The notes under the pieces: generated by a model
Told to the model about the DNA's origin: nothing
Seen by the model: the letters and a program-made list of their open reading frames with translations, nothing else
Database searches by the model: none
NCBI GenBank assembly: GCA_004322465.1
Contig: SCVO01000006.1
Span: forward strand, 1-32,151
Length of the DNA stretch: 32,151 bases
Reading direction: 5' to 3'
Origin: Candidatus Nitrosotenuis sp.
GTDB lineage: Archaea; Thermoproteota; Nitrososphaeria; Nitrososphaerales; Nitrosopumilaceae
Program-made: the position numbers and the translations under genes
Shown here: in pieces, positions 30,730-32,151 of the stretch
How positions within the stretch are numbered: the stretch's first letter is position 1
Layout: each line of letters begins with the position of its first letter

Positions 30730-31185
30730 TCAAAGCTCTGATAGCGCCTGTGCTATTTGCTTGCCGTGGGATTCGACATCGATGTCGTGAAAAATTTTCC
30801 TGACAGTCCCGTTTTTGTCAACGATGAACGTGGAGCGCTTTGCAAGTCCCGCAACGTTTAGTCCGGCATATTTTCTGGACACGTCCTTTGACACGTCGCT
30901 TAGGTGCAGGTACGGAATTCCGTACTGTTTGACAAACGACGCCTGATCATCCACCGTATCAACGGATATGGCAAAAAGGACCGAGTCGGTTTTGAGTATA
31001 TCGTCATAGGCAGATATGACGCTTTGCGCCATCTTGAAGACCTTTTTTGAGGGGCACATGAAAAGATGATTCTTTGGATAAAAGCACAGGACCACGTTCT
31101 TCTTGTCCTTGAAACTAGACAGTCGGACCTTGTCCCCGTTGTTTGCGGCAACCTCAAAGTCCGGCGCCGCGTCTCCTTCGCGCAT
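30730..31185 (-). CDS. Peroxiredoxin (BCP/AhpC-TSA type) with altered active-site motif
   Basis: This 151-residue thioredoxin-fold protein of the bacterioferritin-comigratory protein type should reduce peroxides with a Cys. The usual core FYPKDxTPxC is here FYPKNHLFMCPSK. The peroxidatic Cys is kept, but the active-site Thr four residues after Pro is Leu. The Arg in KRSTFIVDKNG is kept. No clear resolving Cys is seen. Activity may be reduced or changed. ATG 31185 follows a TTAAATAATA box about 25 nt upstream, so the transcript is probably leaderless. The divergent membrane protein gene starts only 31 bp away. Confidence 0.9.
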   Translation of the reverse strand: MREGDAAPDFEVAANNGDKVRLSSFKDKKNVVLCFYPKNHLFMCPSKKVFKMAQSVISAYDDILKTDSVLFAISVDTVDDQASFVKQYGIPYLHLSDVSKDVSRKYAGLNVAGLAKRSTFIVDKNGTVRKIFHDIDVESHGKQIAQALSEL

Positions 31186-31199
31186 AGAAAAGATGTGTC

Positions 31200-31213
31200 A
31201 TATTATTATTTAA
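31200..31213. promoter_or_regulatory. Shared AT-rich promoter core of a 31-bp divergent gap
   Basis: TTATTATTATTTAA (with flanking A/T) fills the gap between ATG 31185 (minus) and ATG 31217 (plus). It fits the minus-strand gene at about 25 nt. For the plus strand it would fit an internal GTG at 31232. Confidence 0.5.
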
Positions 31214-31216
31214 CTA

Positions 31217-31798
31217 ATGTCTAGCGACTTTGTGCAGAACCTTCTCTTCACACTTGACGGCATAGTCCATTCAGACGGGTTTGTCATAGGATACTACATC
31301 TTTACGGTTGCAACGTCGCTGCTCCTAATCAAGGAGACAAAGCAGAGGGCGTTTGACCTGGCAAAGGGCGCAAAGTCAATGGTGTACGCGCCAATCCCGT
31401 TTGGAATAATGATTGCGTATTTTGTATTTGCGTATCCCATTGTAGAAAAGATTCCCATCTTGAACTGGAGCTGGCTTGGATACAACATTGCGTTTGGCCC
31501 GTTTGCAAAGGACGGATTTTGGGGCGTCCTTCCGTTTGTGCCCCTTTTGATATACATGTTCATCCACATCAATCACGCCGAGGAACTCTACTTTAGAAAG
31601 TCAAAAAAGATGGTTCTGGTTTGGGCATTCACGCACATCGCGATGGGAATAAAGGTCCACATGGCGCTTCTTTTGATACCGATAGGATTCCTGTTCAAGT
31701 ACATCTATGACAAAAAAGGGGTCAATCACTCGTATGCGATGCACTTTATGACAAACGTGCTGGTGGTCGCCGCGTTATTTTTTACCCTTACTAGATGA
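31217..31798 (+). CDS. CPBP-like intramembrane protease family protein
   Basis: This 193-residue integral membrane protein has about six helices. The motif AEELYFRKSK gives E122, E123 and R127 (EExxxR), the first CPBP (Abi/Rce1-like) signature. FTHIAMG (His140) and HSYAMHFMTN (late His and Asn) fit motifs two to four. The family includes intramembrane proteases and scaffold-like members. The start could be ATG 31217 or GTG 31232; the AT-rich box upstream fits the GTG better for a leaderless mRNA. It overlaps the convergent 69-aa gene by 24 bp. The family call is from motif order, not from a search. Confidence 0.68.
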   Translation: MSSDFVQNLLFTLDGIVHSDGFVIGYYIFTVATSLLLIKETKQRAFDLAKGAKSMVYAPIPFGIMIAYFVFAYPIVEKIPILNWSWLGYNIAFGPFAKDGFWGVLPFVPLLIYMFIHINHAEELYFRKSKKMVLVWAFTHIAMGIKVHMALLLIPIGFLFKYIYDKKGVNHSYAMHFMTNVLVVAALFFTLTR

Positions 31799-31984
31799 TC
31801 TTGGTTCCTGGGTGAGAAACAGGTATCCGCACAGCCCGCCCAGTGACAGGTTGATTACGCCAAAAACTGTGAGATACGGGATTGGCGGATGGTGAATCCA
31901 GAGTCCGTAGATGATTCCCCAAATTCCGGTTCCAAAGAACAGCCCCATCAACACCTTGAGCTTCTTTGGAGGGATGTACTTCAT
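31775..31984 (-). CDS. Small two-helix membrane protein, 69 aa
   Basis: This 69-residue protein of unknown function has a basic N-terminus (MKYIPPKKLK), two membrane helices (VLMGLFFGTGIWGIIYGLWI and YLTVFGVINLSLGGLCGYLFL) and a basic tail (RSSSKGKK). Both ends are probably cytoplasmic. ATG 31984 is supported by a TTTAATAG box about 27 nt upstream. It overlaps the CPBP-like gene tail-to-tail by 24 bp. Confidence 0.72.
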   Translation of the reverse strand: MKYIPPKKLKVLMGLFFGTGIWGIIYGLWIHHPPIPYLTVFGVINLSLGGLCGYLFLTQEPRSSSKGKK

Positions 31985-32041
31985 TTACCGAGTTTTGGAT
32001 GTGGCACTATTAAAGATTGGCAAAGATCCACTCTGATAACA

Positions 32042-32048
32042 TTTTAAA
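32042..32048 (+). promoter_or_regulatory. TATA box of tRNA-Thr
   Basis: TTTTAAA is centred 29 nt before the first base of the tRNA at 32074. Confidence 0.5.
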
Positions 32049-32073
32049 CTCCTCGCTTTTCTTAAAAAATCAC

Positions 32074-32147
32074 GCCAATGTAGCTCAGCCTGGCAGAGCA
32101 TCTGATTTGTAATCAGATGGTCGAGGGTTCAAATCCCTTCATTGGCT
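32074..32147 (+). tRNA. tRNA-Thr(UGU)
   Basis: The acceptor GCCAAUG pairs with CAUUGGC, with discriminator U. The D-arm is AGCUCAGCCUGGCAGAGC. The anticodon stem UCUGA/UCAGA encloses loop UUUGUAA, which gives anticodon UGU (Thr). The T-arm is GAGGG-UUCAAAU-CCCUU. The 74-nt length is standard, with no intron and no encoded CCA. Confidence 0.95.
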
Positions 32148-32151
32148 TTTA

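Overview
The window looks like a chromosomal segment of an ammonia-oxidising thaumarchaeon (Nitrososphaerota, Nitrosopumilus/Nitrosarchaeum-like). The evidence is an archaeal ribosomal protein L40e, an archaeal-type IleRS, pyruvoyl-dependent arginine decarboxylase, a cupredoxin-like protein, and archaeal promoters. TATA-like boxes lie about 25-28 nt before start codons that are often GTG or TTG, which suggests many leaderless transcripts. The assignment is inferred from gene content and style, not from a marker-gene tree.

Layout. 1-842: the 3' part of a histidine kinase gene whose linker carries perfect 33-bp repeats. 892-8550: a housekeeping block rich in one-carbon and purine genes (purN, folD, 5-formyl-THF cyclo-ligase, purD), mixed with a cupin, two secreted or anchored proteins, an HtrA protease, a cupredoxin-like protein, a small membrane protein and a winged-helix regulator. 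8668-14508: ileS, a 109-aa unknown, sucC-sucD and rpl40e. 14546-15499: a TerC-family membrane protein.

15500-26860 is an accessory-looking region of lower gene density. It holds three paralogous membrane-tethered metzincin-like metalloproteases, each with a different N-terminal module: a long 11-residue-repeat coiled coil, a multi-pass sensor-like membrane domain, and a short three-helix anchor. Between them lie sensory parts without obvious outputs: a soluble chemoreceptor-tip/Cache protein, a lone receiver domain and a 4-helix-bundle sensor stub. There are also a ribbon-helix-helix-like regulator, an AIM24-family protein and several small genes. The region ends with a truncated integrase beside a tRNA-Val gene that has an unusual insertion.

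26952-32151 returns to ordinary genes: M3 oligoendopeptidase, a secreted anchored protein, pdaD, a peroxiredoxin with an altered active-site motif, a CPBP-like membrane protein, a small membrane protein and tRNA-Thr(UGU).

Functional links. FolD and the cyclo-ligase feed the formyl-THF pool that PurN uses, and PurD supplies PurN's substrate. SucCD interconverts succinate and succinyl-CoA. The best candidate for an undescribed system is the metalloprotease and sensor cluster, in which sensing modules seem to be combined with extracytoplasmic proteolysis.
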